Source: Georgenia wutianyii (GTDB lineage Bacteria > Actinomycetota > Actinomycetes > Actinomycetales > Actinomycetaceae). Taken from it: DNA of 64,000 nt. Under the pieces are notes generated by a model. That model had not been told where the DNA came from. It saw only the letters and a list, made by a program, of their open reading frames with translations, and did no database searches. Below are positions 1 through 8,362 of this stretch, piece after piece (within the stretch, counting starts at the first letter, position 1; every line of letters begins with the position of its first letter). The position numbers and the translations under genes were made by a program. The DNA lies in NCBI RefSeq assembly GCF_006349365.1, contig NZ_CP040899.1, forward strand, positions 2,542,001-2,606,000, read 5' to 3'.

Positions 1-28
1 CCCCGCGGCCGAACGGTTGGTCGCCGGG

Positions 29-1540
29 CTACTGCGCGCTGCGCAGGCTCCGCAGCGCGATGACGGCAGCCACGACCATGAGGACGATGCCGATCGCGGA
101 GGTGAGGACGACGCCGGAGTCGAAGGCGTGCCGGGCCGACTCGAGCAGCTGCTCCGCGAGGGTCGGCGGCAGGCCCACGGCCACCTCGGTCGCCCCGCCG
201 AGGGTCTCCCCCGCCGCACGCGCGTCGTCGGCCGGGATGCCGTCGGGAACGACGACGCCGCTGCGGTAGACGGCGGTGAGGATGCTGCCGAGGACGGCGG
301 TGCCGAGCACGGCGCCGAGCTCGTAGGCCGTCTCGGAGACCGCCGACGCAGCACCGGCCTTGGCGGCGGGAACGCTGGAGAGGATGAGGTCGTTGGAGAT
401 CGTCTCCGCCGAGCCCACGCCGGCGCCGAGGATGACGAAGGCGAGCATGAGCCCGAGGTCGGACCCGGCCTGCCCGCTCGCGAGGACCACCCCGTACCCG
501 ACGGCGTTGAGGAGCAGGCCGCCGGCGACCACCTTCGCCGGGGAGACGCGGCGCACGACGCGCACGACGGCGAGCCCGGCGATGATCGTCACGACCAGCC
601 CGGGCAGGAGGAAGAGTCCGGCCTCGACCGGGCCACGGCCGCTCACGAGCTGCAGGTGCTGGGCGACGAAGAAGAGGAACCCGACCATCGAGAAGACGCT
701 GAGCAGGTTCGCCGCGACCGAGCCGCTGAAGACGGGGTTGGTGAAGAGCCGGACGTCGAGCAGCGGCACCTCGCGGCGCAGCTGGCGGCGCACGAAGAGG
801 GAGCCGACGGCCAGGCCGAGGAGGATCGGGACCACGCTGCCCGGGCCCACGCCCGACTCGGCGATCTTCTTGATCCCGTAGACGAGCGGCACCATCGCCC
901 CGAGGGAGAGCGCGATGCTCACCGGGTCCACCGGGCCGGGGTCGGGGTCACGGGACTCGGGCACGAGGATCGGGCCGAGGACGAGGAGCGGCACGAGGAC
1001 GGGGACGGCGAGGAGGAAGACCGAGCCCCACCAGTAGTGCTCGAGGAGGAAGCCGCCGACGATCGGCCCGAGCGCGGCGCCGCCGGAGAAGCCCGCCGCC
1101 CAGACCGCGATCGCGGTCCGCCGCTCGTGGGGGTCGACGAAGATGTTGCGGATGAGGGACAGCGTCGCGGGCATGAGCATCGCGCCGAAGAACCCGAGCG
1201 CGGCACGCGCGGCGATGAGCAGCCCCGCGGTCGGGGCGAACGCCGCGACCGCGGAGACCGCCGCGAAGCCGGTGGCGCCGATGAGCAGGAGGCGTCGGCG
1301 CCCGAGCCGGTCGCCGAGGCTGCCCATGGGCACGAGGAGCCCGGCGAGCACGAGCGGGTAGGCGTCGACGATCCAGAGCAGCTCGGTGCCGCCCGGACGC
1401 AGGGACTCCGAGATCGACGGGACGGCGAAGCTCAGCACCGTGTTGTCGACGGCGACGAGCAGCACCGGCAGCATGAGGACGACGAGCGCCGCCCACGGGC
1501 GGGCGGCGGGCGAGCGCTGCGAGTCGGTTCGGTCGGACAT
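29..1540 (-). CDS. MFS drug efflux transporter, DHA2 (14-TM) family
   Basis: This 503-residue inner-membrane protein is probably a proton-driven multidrug exporter. It has the major-facilitator signature GDRLGRRRLLL after the second helix, long hydrophobic helices throughout, and a length typical of 14-helix QacA/SmvA/LfrA-type pumps. I placed the start at the ATG encoding MSDRTDSQ, because the open frame upstream reads through the regulator region and does not look like protein. It is divergently transcribed from a TetR gene across a 120-bp gap that contains a perfect palindrome, the usual arrangement for a substrate-induced pump. The substrate cannot be told from sequence. The family call is firm and the drug role is inferred. 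Confidence 0.88.
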   Translation of the reverse strand: MSDRTDSQRSPAARPWAALVVLMLPVLLVAVDNTVLSFAVPSISESLRPGGTELLWIVDAYPLVLAGLLVPMGSLGDRLGRRRLLLIGATGFAAVSAVAAFAPTAGLLIAARAALGFFGAMLMPATLSLIRNIFVDPHERRTAIAVWAAGFSGGAALGPIVGGFLLEHYWWGSVFLLAVPVLVPLLVLGPILVPESRDPDPGPVDPVSIALSLGAMVPLVYGIKKIAESGVGPGSVVPILLGLAVGSLFVRRQLRREVPLLDVRLFTNPVFSGSVAANLLSVFSMVGFLFFVAQHLQLVSGRGPVEAGLFLLPGLVVTIIAGLAVVRVVRRVSPAKVVAGGLLLNAVGYGVVLASGQAGSDLGLMLAFVILGAGVGSAETISNDLILSSVPAAKAGAASAVSETAYELGAVLGTAVLGSILTAVYRSGVVVPDGIPADDARAAGETLGGATEVAVGLPPTLAEQLLESARHAFDSGVVLTSAIGIVLMVVAAVIALRSLRSAQ

Positions 1541-1617
1541 GGTCGAGGCCAAGGTCGGTGCTCCGGCGGGACTTCGGGACGGACGGGACGACGCGTGCGG
1601 CGCCGACCGCCCACTGT

Positions 1618-1631
1618 ACCGTCTGGACGGT
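1618..1631. promoter_or_regulatory. Perfect 14-bp palindrome, probable TetR operator
   Basis: ACCGTCTGGACGGT has two 6-bp arms that match exactly around a central TG. It sits between the divergent efflux pump and TetR genes, about 30 bp upstream of the regulator's start, where a bound dimer would block both promoters. The site is seen directly; its function is inferred from position. Confidence 0.65.
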
Positions 1632-1647
1632 TCGGAGTGACTGTGGG

Positions 1648-1653
1648 TAGCGT
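1648..1653 (+). promoter_or_regulatory. Candidate -10 box of a leaderless tetR transcript
   Basis: TAGCGT ends seven bases before the ATG at 1661 and no Shine-Dalgarno sequence lies between them. That spacing would start the mRNA at or very near the start codon, as in the leaderless messages common in actinomycetes. The -35 region would overlap the palindrome at 1618-1631. A similar TAGCGT-to-ATG arrangement precedes the gene at 43902. Confidence 0.4.
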
Positions 1654-1660
1654 CTCCCGC

Positions 1661-2218
1661 ATGACGGCACGCGACAAGGTCCTCGACGCCTTCGAGGAGC
1701 TCCTCATCAGCGAGGGCGCCCGGGCCGCCACCCTCGATGCCGTCGCCGCCCGCGCGAGCGTCTCCAAGGGCGGCCTGCTCTACCACTTCCCGAGCAAGGA
1801 CGCGCTCGTCGACGGCCTGCTCGAGCGCCTCACGCGCCTCGCCGCGGCCGACACCGAGGCGATGGCCGCCGACCCGCGTGGGCCCTCGGCCTACTACGTC
1901 GACTCCTCGGTCGCCGACGGCTCCGCGCTCGACCGCGCGATGGTGGCGGCCGTCCGCCTGGCCCAGGAGGCCGACACCCGGGCACGCGAGGCCCTCCACG
2001 CAGCCCACCACGCCTGGTTCTCCCTCATCCTCGAGGAGGTCGGGGACCGCGCGATCGCCCGCGCGATCGTCCTGCTCGGGGACGGCCTCTACTACAACGC
2101 CGTCCTCACGGCCGGGGGCATCGCCTCCGACGACGTCGCCGGCACCCGCCCCCAGGACCGGGCCGAGCTGCTCGCGGTCGTCGCGCTGCTCAAGGAACAG
2201 GCGGCAGCCCGCCGCTGA
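1661..2218 (+). CDS. TetR/AcrR-family transcriptional regulator
   Basis: This is a 185-residue repressor. The N-terminal helix-turn-helix is clear (DAVAARASVSKGGLLYHFPS, about residues 27-47), and the variable ligand-binding helices fill the rest. It most likely represses the divergent DHA2 pump and itself through the palindrome at 1618-1631. The start is the ATG opening MTARDKVLDAFEELL, the normal position just before the first helix of the DNA-binding domain. The inducer is unknown. Confidence 0.9.
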   Translation: MTARDKVLDAFEELLISEGARAATLDAVAARASVSKGGLLYHFPSKDALVDGLLERLTRLAAADTEAMAADPRGPSAYYVDSSVADGSALDRAMVAAVRLAQEADTRAREALHAAHHAWFSLILEEVGDRAIARAIVLLGDGLYYNAVLTAGGIASDDVAGTRPQDRAELLAVVALLKEQAAARR

Positions 2219-2304
2219 GCCCGCTCCCGGCCGTGGACGGCCCTGCCGCGCCCGGCGCGGTGCCGCACAATGGCCGGCGAGACCCCGTCCCGAGGAGCGC
2301 CCCG

Positions 2305-3105
2305 ATGTCCCTGACCGTCGCCGTCGTCCAGCTCGCGCCGACCGAGGACAAGGCCGCGAACCTCGCGACGATCGAGCGGCTGCTGCGCCGCGCCCGGGAG
2401 CGTGGCACGCGGCTCGCCGTGCTGCCGGAGTTCTCCGTCTTCACCGCCTCGGCGATGGACGAGCGCTTCGTCGACAGCGCCGAGCCACTCGACGGCCCGG
2501 CCGTCACCCGCCTGGCCGCACTCTCGGCCGAGCTCGGTCTCGCCGTCGTCGCCGGGGTCAACGAGACCGCGGACGGCGGCCGGATCCACAACACCCTCGT
2601 CGGCATCGACGGCGGCGAGGTCAGGGCCACCTACCGCAAGGTCCACCTGTACGACGCGTTCGGCTACCGCGAGTCCGACCGGGTCCTCGCGGCCGACCTC
2701 GCGCCACCGGCGCTGCTGGAGGTCGACGGCTTCACCGTCGGCATGCAGACCTGCTACGACCTGCGCTTCCCCGAGTCCACGCGGGTGCTCGTCGACGCCG
2801 GCGCGGACGTCGTCGCCCTGCCCGCGCAGTGGGTGCCCGGCCCGCTCAAGGAGTACCACTGGACCACCCTGCTGCGGGCGCGGGCGATCGAGAACACCGC
2901 CTACGTCCTCGCCGCGGACCAGTGCGCGCCGACCGGCGCCGGGCACAGCACGGTCCTGGACCCGATGGGCGTGGCCCTGGCCGGTGTGGGCGAGGCCGAA
3001 GGACTGGCGACGGCGGTCCTGGAGCGGGAGCGCCTGGAGCAGGTCCGCGCGACGAACCCGGCGCTGACCCTGCGGCGCTACGCCGTCGTGCCCAAGGAGC
3101 GCTAG
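2305..3105 (+). CDS. Carbon-nitrogen hydrolase (nitrilase superfamily)
   Basis: This 266-residue cytoplasmic amidase-type enzyme shows the full catalytic triad: Glu42 in LPEF, Lys112 in YRKVHLYD and Cys150 in TCYDLRFPE. The arrangement matches the Nit/omega-amidase and deaminated-glutathione amidase branch rather than true nitrilases, though the natural amide substrate cannot be assigned. The start is the ATG after GAGG (2292-2295), giving MSLTVAVVQL, the usual first beta strand; a longer open frame upstream lacks family sequence. It is convergent with the DUF4127 gene, with a hairpin repeat between them. Confidence 0.88.
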   Translation: MSLTVAVVQLAPTEDKAANLATIERLLRRARERGTRLAVLPEFSVFTASAMDERFVDSAEPLDGPAVTRLAALSAELGLAVVAGVNETADGGRIHNTLVGIDGGEVRATYRKVHLYDAFGYRESDRVLAADLAPPALLEVDGFTVGMQTCYDLRFPESTRVLVDAGADVVALPAQWVPGPLKEYHWTTLLRARAIENTAYVLAADQCAPTGAGHSTVLDPMGVALAGVGEAEGLATAVLERERLEQVRATNPALTLRRYAVVPKER

Positions 3106-3128
3106 CCCCGCCCGGGTCGCCCGGACGA

Positions 3129-3196
3129 CTGTGCGCCCGCCCGCACCACCGTGCGCCCGGTGGAACGGGGGCACGGTGAGCGGAGCGGGCGCACAG
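3129..3196. repeat. Nested-hairpin intergenic repeat, copy A
   Basis: A 12-bp outer stem (CTGTGCGCCCGC at 3129-3140 with its complement at 3185-3196) encloses an 8-bp inner stem (CACCGTGC at 3147-3154 with 3171-3178). It lies between two convergent genes and probably acts as a bidirectional terminator. A related element occurs at 13586-13649 in the same kind of convergent gap, so this is a dispersed palindromic repeat rather than a one-off terminator. Confidence 0.75.
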
Positions 3197-3210
3197 TGGC
3201 GCAGCGCGGG

Positions 3211-5139
3211 TCAGGCCAACGCGCGCCTGCGCACCGCGAGCAGCACAGCGCCCGCGAGCAGCAGCACCCCGACCACCCCGGCCGCGGGTGCGAGCGCGGC
3301 GCCCGTCGCGGGCAACCGGTCCGGCCCGGCGCCCGACGCCGGCGCACCGGCGGTCGGCCCCGGCTCCGCCGGCGCGGGCTCGGCCGTGGCCGGCTCCTCG
3401 GTCGGCTCCTCGCTGGGCTCCGGGCCCGCCGTGGGCTCGTCCGTCGGCACCTCGGCCGGCGGGTCCGCCGGCGCCGGGAGCGCCAGCGCGACGACCGGCT
3501 CGAGCTCGGTCTCGAACAGGCGCGGCCAGGGCAGCGCGACGTGCGTCGAGACGAGGTCCCCGATCGTCGCGCTCACCCCGTCCACGCCGGGCAGGACGAC
3601 GACGTCGCGGCCGGCGAAGTGCGTCGCGTGGAACTCCTCGGTGAGCGGGACGAGCCGCTCGGCGACGAACGCCTCCATGACGACGGCCTGCTCGTCGGTG
3701 AGGCCGAAGACGTTCCACCCGCCGGCCTGCGCGGCGGCGTAGGCCGCGGGCTGGACGTCGTTCTTCCAGCGGTCGTCGAGCACGAACCGGTGCAGGAGGT
3801 AGCTCACGTGGACCTGCGCCTGCTCCAGCGCCTCCTCCGCGGTGACGTCGGCGGGCAGGCTCTCGAGGTAGGACCACCGGGCGAACCCGTGGCCGGTGGC
3901 GATGCCGAGCGCGTTGCCGGCGGTGTTCCACGCCGAGTAGGCGAGCAGCGAGGCGAGCTCGACCGACTCCTCCAGCCGGTCGGTGAGCGCCCGCTCGGCC
4001 CGGTTGACCTCGAGCGCGTCGAGGACGATGACGTCCTCCCCCGCTGCCTGCAGCTCGGCGACGCGGGCGACGAACGCGTCGAGGTCGGCCGCGCGGTCAC
4101 CGCCCTCGGCCGTGGGCGTGTTGACCATGAGCCGGATGTCGGGGTCCTGCGTGACGACCGTGCCGCCGGCGGCCACGACGTGCCGCTCGATGTTCTCCTC
4201 GTACGTCGTGTCCTCGAACGGCGCGACCCAGTCGGCGCCCGGGATGCCGGAGTACTCCACGGCCACCGTCGGGCTCGTCCCGTTGCGCTGCTGGACGAAC
4301 CGGCTCACGAGCGTCGCGTCGACCTCGTCGGCGCCGGGGAAGATCTGGACGACGTCCTGCACGCCGAGCTCGGCGACCAGCGCGCGCAGCTCCTCGCGCT
4401 CGGCCCGGTGCAGACCGTGGGGGGCGGCGTCGTCCTGGGCGAGGACGAGGTGGTCGACCACGCCCTCGGCGGCCCACTCGACGAGCATCCGGTTGATCTG
4501 GTGGTTGCGCTCGCGCGCCGCCACGTAGTCGGCGAGCACGTCGTCGGGGATCTGGGCGCGGATCGCCTCCAGGTCCGCCCGCAGCTCCTCGTGGCCGAGG
4601 TTCTCCACCCGGTCGGTGAGGATCGCCCACTGCTGGATGAGCGTGTAGTACAGCTCGGCGTTCTCCCCGAGGGCCGACAGCGCGAGGCGCTGGATCGTGT
4701 CGTAGACGAAGATCGGCGTCCCGGGGTTCTGCTCGCGCAGCTCGCGGAGCACCGAGACCCGCTCGCGGGCCTCCTCGGCCGTGGCGGCCACGCCGGTGCG
4801 CGAAGCGATGAGCCCGCCGTAGGCGAGCATGCTCACCGAGACGACGTAGCCGTCGGCGTCGTCCTGCTCGAGCAGCCACTGCCCGACGGCGTCGCCGTCA
4901 CCCGGCGTGGTGAAGGTGCCGATGAGCTCGTCGGGCGGGAAGAGGGTGGCGACGTCCGCCGTCGCCGCCGTCATCTGCGGGAAGTAGACGTTCGCCGGCC
5001 GGTCGTCGAGCGGGACGACGACGAGCGTGGCCTCGTCGTCCGGCACGGGCGCGGCGCCCGCGGGCACCGCGAGGGCGGTGGTCGCGAGCGCCGCGGTGGC
5101 CAGGGCGGCCAGGGCACGGCTGGTGGTTCGGTGGGTCAT
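3211..5139 (-). CDS. DUF4127 family protein, sortase-anchored (LPXTG)
   Basis: This is a 642-residue exported surface protein. Residues 1-29 form a Sec signal peptide ending PAGA. The body begins with the DUF4127 hallmark VVPLDDRPAN and fills most of the protein. A Pro/Glu/Thr-rich spacer (about 535-605) leads to the sortase signal LPATG (609-613), a hydrophobic helix and an RRR tail. DUF4127 has no assigned activity that I know of. It is the last gene of the LacI-FAD-ABC transporter run, so a role in glycan or sugar processing at the cell wall is inferred. LPXTG anchoring of this family seems unusual. Confidence 0.82.
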   Translation of the reverse strand: MTHRTTSRALAALATAALATTALAVPAGAAPVPDDEATLVVVPLDDRPANVYFPQMTAATADVATLFPPDELIGTFTTPGDGDAVGQWLLEQDDADGYVVSVSMLAYGGLIASRTGVAATAEEARERVSVLRELREQNPGTPIFVYDTIQRLALSALGENAELYYTLIQQWAILTDRVENLGHEELRADLEAIRAQIPDDVLADYVAARERNHQINRMLVEWAAEGVVDHLVLAQDDAAPHGLHRAEREELRALVAELGVQDVVQIFPGADEVDATLVSRFVQQRNGTSPTVAVEYSGIPGADWVAPFEDTTYEENIERHVVAAGGTVVTQDPDIRLMVNTPTAEGGDRAADLDAFVARVAELQAAGEDVIVLDALEVNRAERALTDRLEESVELASLLAYSAWNTAGNALGIATGHGFARWSYLESLPADVTAEEALEQAQVHVSYLLHRFVLDDRWKNDVQPAAYAAAQAGGWNVFGLTDEQAVVMEAFVAERLVPLTEEFHATHFAGRDVVVLPGVDGVSATIGDLVSTHVALPWPRLFETELEPVVALALPAPADPPAEVPTDEPTAGPEPSEEPTEEPATAEPAPAEPGPTAGAPASGAGPDRLPATGAALAPAAGVVGVLLLAGAVLLAVRRRALA

Positions 5140-5172
5140 GCAGGGGTCCTCACGTCGTCGTGGGTGGGTGCC

Positions 5173-6087
5173 TCAGCCCTTGAGGCCGGTCTGGGCCAGG
5201 CCCTGGATGAACTGGCGCTGGGCGAAGATGAAGACGACGAGCACCGGGATCACCGTGAGCGTCGTCGCGGCGAGCTGGACGTTCCAGATCGGGCCGCCGT
5301 AGGCGTCGACGTACTGCGTCAGCGCCTGGGGAAGGGTGAAGTTCTCCCGGCTGGAGAGGAACACGATCGGCTCGAGGTACATGTTCCAGGACTTGAGGAA
5401 CATGAAGATCGCGACCGCGGCCACCGCCGGGCGGGCGAGCGGGAAGGCGATCCGCCAGAAGATGCCGAACCGGCTCAGGCCGTCCATCCGCCCGGCCTCC
5501 TCCAGCTCACCCGGCAGGCCGAGGAAGAACTGGCGCATGATGAACGTCGCCAGCACGCTCGGCGCCCCGAGGATCGGGATGACGATGAGCGGCCAGTGCG
5601 TGTCGATGAGCCCGAGGGTGTTGACCATCCGGAACAGCGGCACGATCGTCACCTCGATCGGCACGAGCAGCCCGATGAGCACGACGACGAACAGCAGGTT
5701 CGCGCCCGGGAAGCGCACCCGGGCGAACGCGTAGCCGGCCATCGAGGAGAAGAGGATCGTGCCCACCGTGACGAGGGCGGCGATGTACAGGCTGTTCCAG
5801 TACTGCTGGGCGAACGGCTGGAGCTCGAAGACCTGCCGGTAGGGCTCGAGCGAGGGGCTCGCGGGCCACAGGGTGGGCGGCACGCGCAGGATCTCGCTCG
5901 TCGTCTTCATGCTCGACGTCGCCATCCACCACGTCGGGAAGAGGAACGGCACGGAGGCGACCGCCATGACGGCGACCAGCACCCAGCGCCAGGGGCGGCG
6001 GCGCACACGGCTCGCCCGCGGGGCGGAGTCCGGCCCGGGGGCGAACGTCGTCTCCCCGACGGCCTTGTCGACGACGTCAGACTTCAT
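5173..6087 (-). CDS. Carbohydrate ABC transporter permease, MalG type
   Basis: This is a 304-residue inner-membrane permease of the binding-protein-dependent type. A charged N-terminal tail of about 35 residues precedes six helices. The EAA loop that docks the ATPase is visible as EEAGRMDGLSRFGIFWRIAFP. The start codon overlaps the end of the upstream permease gene by 11 bp, indicating translational coupling. No ATP-binding subunit is encoded in this cluster, so it presumably borrows a shared MsiK-type ATPase from elsewhere, as many actinomycete sugar importers do. Confidence 0.9.
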   Translation of the reverse strand: MKSDVVDKAVGETTFAPGPDSAPRASRVRRRPWRWVLVAVMAVASVPFLFPTWWMATSSMKTTSEILRVPPTLWPASPSLEPYRQVFELQPFAQQYWNSLYIAALVTVGTILFSSMAGYAFARVRFPGANLLFVVVLIGLLVPIEVTIVPLFRMVNTLGLIDTHWPLIVIPILGAPSVLATFIMRQFFLGLPGELEEAGRMDGLSRFGIFWRIAFPLARPAVAAVAIFMFLKSWNMYLEPIVFLSSRENFTLPQALTQYVDAYGGPIWNVQLAATTLTVIPVLVVFIFAQRQFIQGLAQTGLKG

Positions 6088-6997
6088 GGAACACCCACCG
6101 CTTCCGGGTCTGCCACTGAACGAGCGTCAGGGCGAGCACGATGACGAACAGCAGGACGGCGATCGCGCTCGCGTAGCCGAACTGGTTGAACTCGAAGGCC
6201 TGGCGGTACAGGTAGTAGACGAGCACCGTCGTCGAGTTGCCCGGCCCGCCGTTGGTGAGGACGTCGATGAGCGCGAACGTCTCCAGCGAGCCGACGATCG
6301 TGAGGATCGAGACGAGCAGCACGGTCGGGGAGATCATCGGCATGACGATCGACCAGAACCGGCGCCAGGGCCCCGCGCCGTCGAGCCTCGCGGCCTCCTG
6401 GATCTCCTCGGGCACGCCCTGGAGCGCGGAGAGGAACAGGATCATGTTGAGCCCGACGTTCTTGAAGACCTGGACGACGACGACGGCGACCATCGCCGTG
6501 ACGTTCCCGCGCAGCCAGTTCGGCCCGTCGACGCCGAAGAGCCCGACGAAGGAGTTGATGCCGCCGTCGGCCTGGAGCAGGAAGCCCCACACGATCGTCC
6601 ACGCCACGAGGGACACGACGACCGGGGAGAAGAACGCGACCCGGAAGAACGTCGTGCCCGGCAGCTTCTGGTTGAGCAGCACGGCGAGGAACAGCGCGAG
6701 GCTGATGTTGAGGACGACGACGCCGAGGGAGAACCATCCGCTGGCGACGAGCGAGTCGTGCAGGGAGGAGTCCTCGAGCATCCGCTCGTAGTTCGCAGCA
6801 CCGGCGAAGGTGAACGTGCCGGCGAGGACGTTCCACTCGTGCAGCGAGTACCAGATCACCGCGATGAGCGGGCCGACGACGAACAGCAGGCTGCCCGCGA
6901 TGACCGGCGCGGTGAACGCGTAACCCCAGGCGGCGTCCCGCCGCCGCCAGGCGGACCGGCGCTGCCGGCCCGCCTGGCTTCCGGTGATGACCGACAT
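6077..6997 (-). CDS. Carbohydrate ABC transporter permease, MalF type
   Basis: This 306-residue partner permease has an EAA loop (EAARLDGAGPWRRFWSIVMP) and six predicted helices. I chose the ATG encoding MSVITGSQ at 6997, which overlaps the stop of the binding-protein gene by one base (TGATG). The open frame extends further upstream but would run into the preceding gene. With the MalG-type partner and the lipoprotein upstream it forms the membrane part of a CUT1-type sugar importer. Confidence 0.9.
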   Translation of the reverse strand: MSVITGSQAGRQRRSAWRRRDAAWGYAFTAPVIAGSLLFVVGPLIAVIWYSLHEWNVLAGTFTFAGAANYERMLEDSSLHDSLVASGWFSLGVVVLNISLALFLAVLLNQKLPGTTFFRVAFFSPVVVSLVAWTIVWGFLLQADGGINSFVGLFGVDGPNWLRGNVTAMVAVVVVQVFKNVGLNMILFLSALQGVPEEIQEAARLDGAGPWRRFWSIVMPMISPTVLLVSILTIVGSLETFALIDVLTNGGPGNSTTVLVYYLYRQAFEFNQFGYASAIAVLLFVIVLALTLVQWQTRKRWVFHEV

Positions 6998-8295
6998 CAG
7001 CCCTCGAGGAGGGGTTCGATCGTCGAGCAGAGGTCCCCGAGCACGGTCTCGACGTCTGCGGACGGGTTCCACAGCGAGTCGAGCTCGCCGCGCACGGCGG
7101 CGTCGAGCTGGGCGAAGTTGCTGTGCGCGGGCTTCACCTGGGCGCCGACGATGCTGCTGATGACGGCGCTCTCGAGCTGCTCGGGCGACAGCAGCGGGTT
7201 GGCGGCGCCGAGGACGTCGGCGGTGAGGAGGGACTCACGCGGCGGCGGGAAGTAGGCGGCGAGCTTCTCCGCGCTCTCCGGGCTGGTGAAGTAGGCGAGG
7301 AAGTCGGCCGCGATCTCGGGGTTCGCGCCGTTCTCCAGCACGCCGATGCCGGCCTGGCCGATGACGCTCTGCTGACCGGCGGGGCCGGCCGGGAGCGGCA
7401 CGACGTCCCACTCGAAGGAGCCGTCGAGGGAGGACGCGCGGGAGATCTGGGTGATCGTCATCGTCACGTCGCCGGCGAAGAAGTCCGCGGCGGTGCCCGG
7501 GCCGGGCATGGCGCCCTGGGTGAAGACGGCGTCGTGGAACCAGGTCATCACGTCGACCATGGCCGGGTCGGTGAAGGTGCACTGGGTGCCGTCGGCCGAC
7601 CACGGGGTGGCCTCCCAGCCGCCCCAGATGGTGGCGAGGTTGCCCCAGGCGGAGTAGTCGAAGTCGCGCACGACGAGCCCCGCCCCGCCGAGCGCCTCGG
7701 CGCTGGCCGCCGAGATGTCGCGGGCGGCGTCGAAGGTCCACCCGCCCTCGGCGAGCAGGTCGGCCGGGTTGGCCTGGCCGGACTCGGCGATGCGGTCGGT
7801 GTTGACGAACACGACGAACGGGGAGTTGGAGAACGGGTAGGCGAACAGGCCGTCGCCGTCGGACCACAGGTCGAGGGAGGAGTCGAGCAGGTCGTCGTAG
7901 GCGTAGCCCTCGGCGCCCTCGAGCGCCGGCTTGATGTCGGCCAGCGCCCCGCTCGAGACGAACTCCGGCGCCGTGTTCTCGAAGATCCACGCGAGGTCGG
8001 GCGGGTTGCCGCCGGCGAGCTGGGTGGTGAGCGTCGTCGTGTAGTCCTCGAAGGGCAGCGGCTCGAAGGTGACGCTGGCGACGGTCTCGGGGTTCGCCTC
8101 GACGTACTCGGCGGCGATCTCGTCGAAGAGCGCGAGCTGGCTCTCGTCGGCGGTCCAGACGGTCATGCGCAGGTCGACGGGGGCGTCCGGGGTGGCCTCG
8201 GAGGCGCCGTCGTCGCCCGCGCCGCAGGCGGCGAGGGAGCCCACGCCGAGCGTGAGGACGGCGAGGGTGGTGATCAGAGTTCGACGGTGAACCAT
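6997..8295 (-). CDS. Sugar ABC transporter substrate-binding lipoprotein
   Basis: This 432-residue extracellular solute-binding protein (family 1) has a type II signal peptide with lipobox LAAC and acylated Cys24. The mature part shows typical features such as TTTLTTQLAGGNPPDLAW and a C-terminal clamp. The start ATG follows a strong AGAAGGAGAG site. It supplies substrate to the two permeases downstream. The ligand is probably the oligosaccharide released by the divergent secreted enzyme at 11270-13576, which is an inference from the layout. Confidence 0.9.
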   Translation of the reverse strand: MVHRRTLITTLAVLTLGVGSLAACGAGDDGASEATPDAPVDLRMTVWTADESQLALFDEIAAEYVEANPETVASVTFEPLPFEDYTTTLTTQLAGGNPPDLAWIFENTAPEFVSSGALADIKPALEGAEGYAYDDLLDSSLDLWSDGDGLFAYPFSNSPFVVFVNTDRIAESGQANPADLLAEGGWTFDAARDISAASAEALGGAGLVVRDFDYSAWGNLATIWGGWEATPWSADGTQCTFTDPAMVDVMTWFHDAVFTQGAMPGPGTAADFFAGDVTMTITQISRASSLDGSFEWDVVPLPAGPAGQQSVIGQAGIGVLENGANPEIAADFLAYFTSPESAEKLAAYFPPPRESLLTADVLGAANPLLSPEQLESAVISSIVGAQVKPAHSNFAQLDAAVRGELDSLWNPSADVETVLGDLCSTIEPLLEG

Positions 8296-8362
8296 CTTCT
8301 CTCCTTCTGTACGGGGTTGGCCGAGCACCGGGCGGCGTCGGCGGAGGGGGTGACGGGCCGGG

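Noticed and set aside
17..2218. Very long open frames on both strands of the efflux/TetR region
   Set aside because: They run through regions whose other frame encodes clear family proteins; extreme GC makes stops rare, and the extended parts have no protein-like composition.
3151..6144. A 997-codon plus-strand open frame over the DUF4127 and permease genes
   Set aside because: It is Arg/Glu/Asp/Val-biased shadow sequence antisense to recognisable genes, with no ribosome site.
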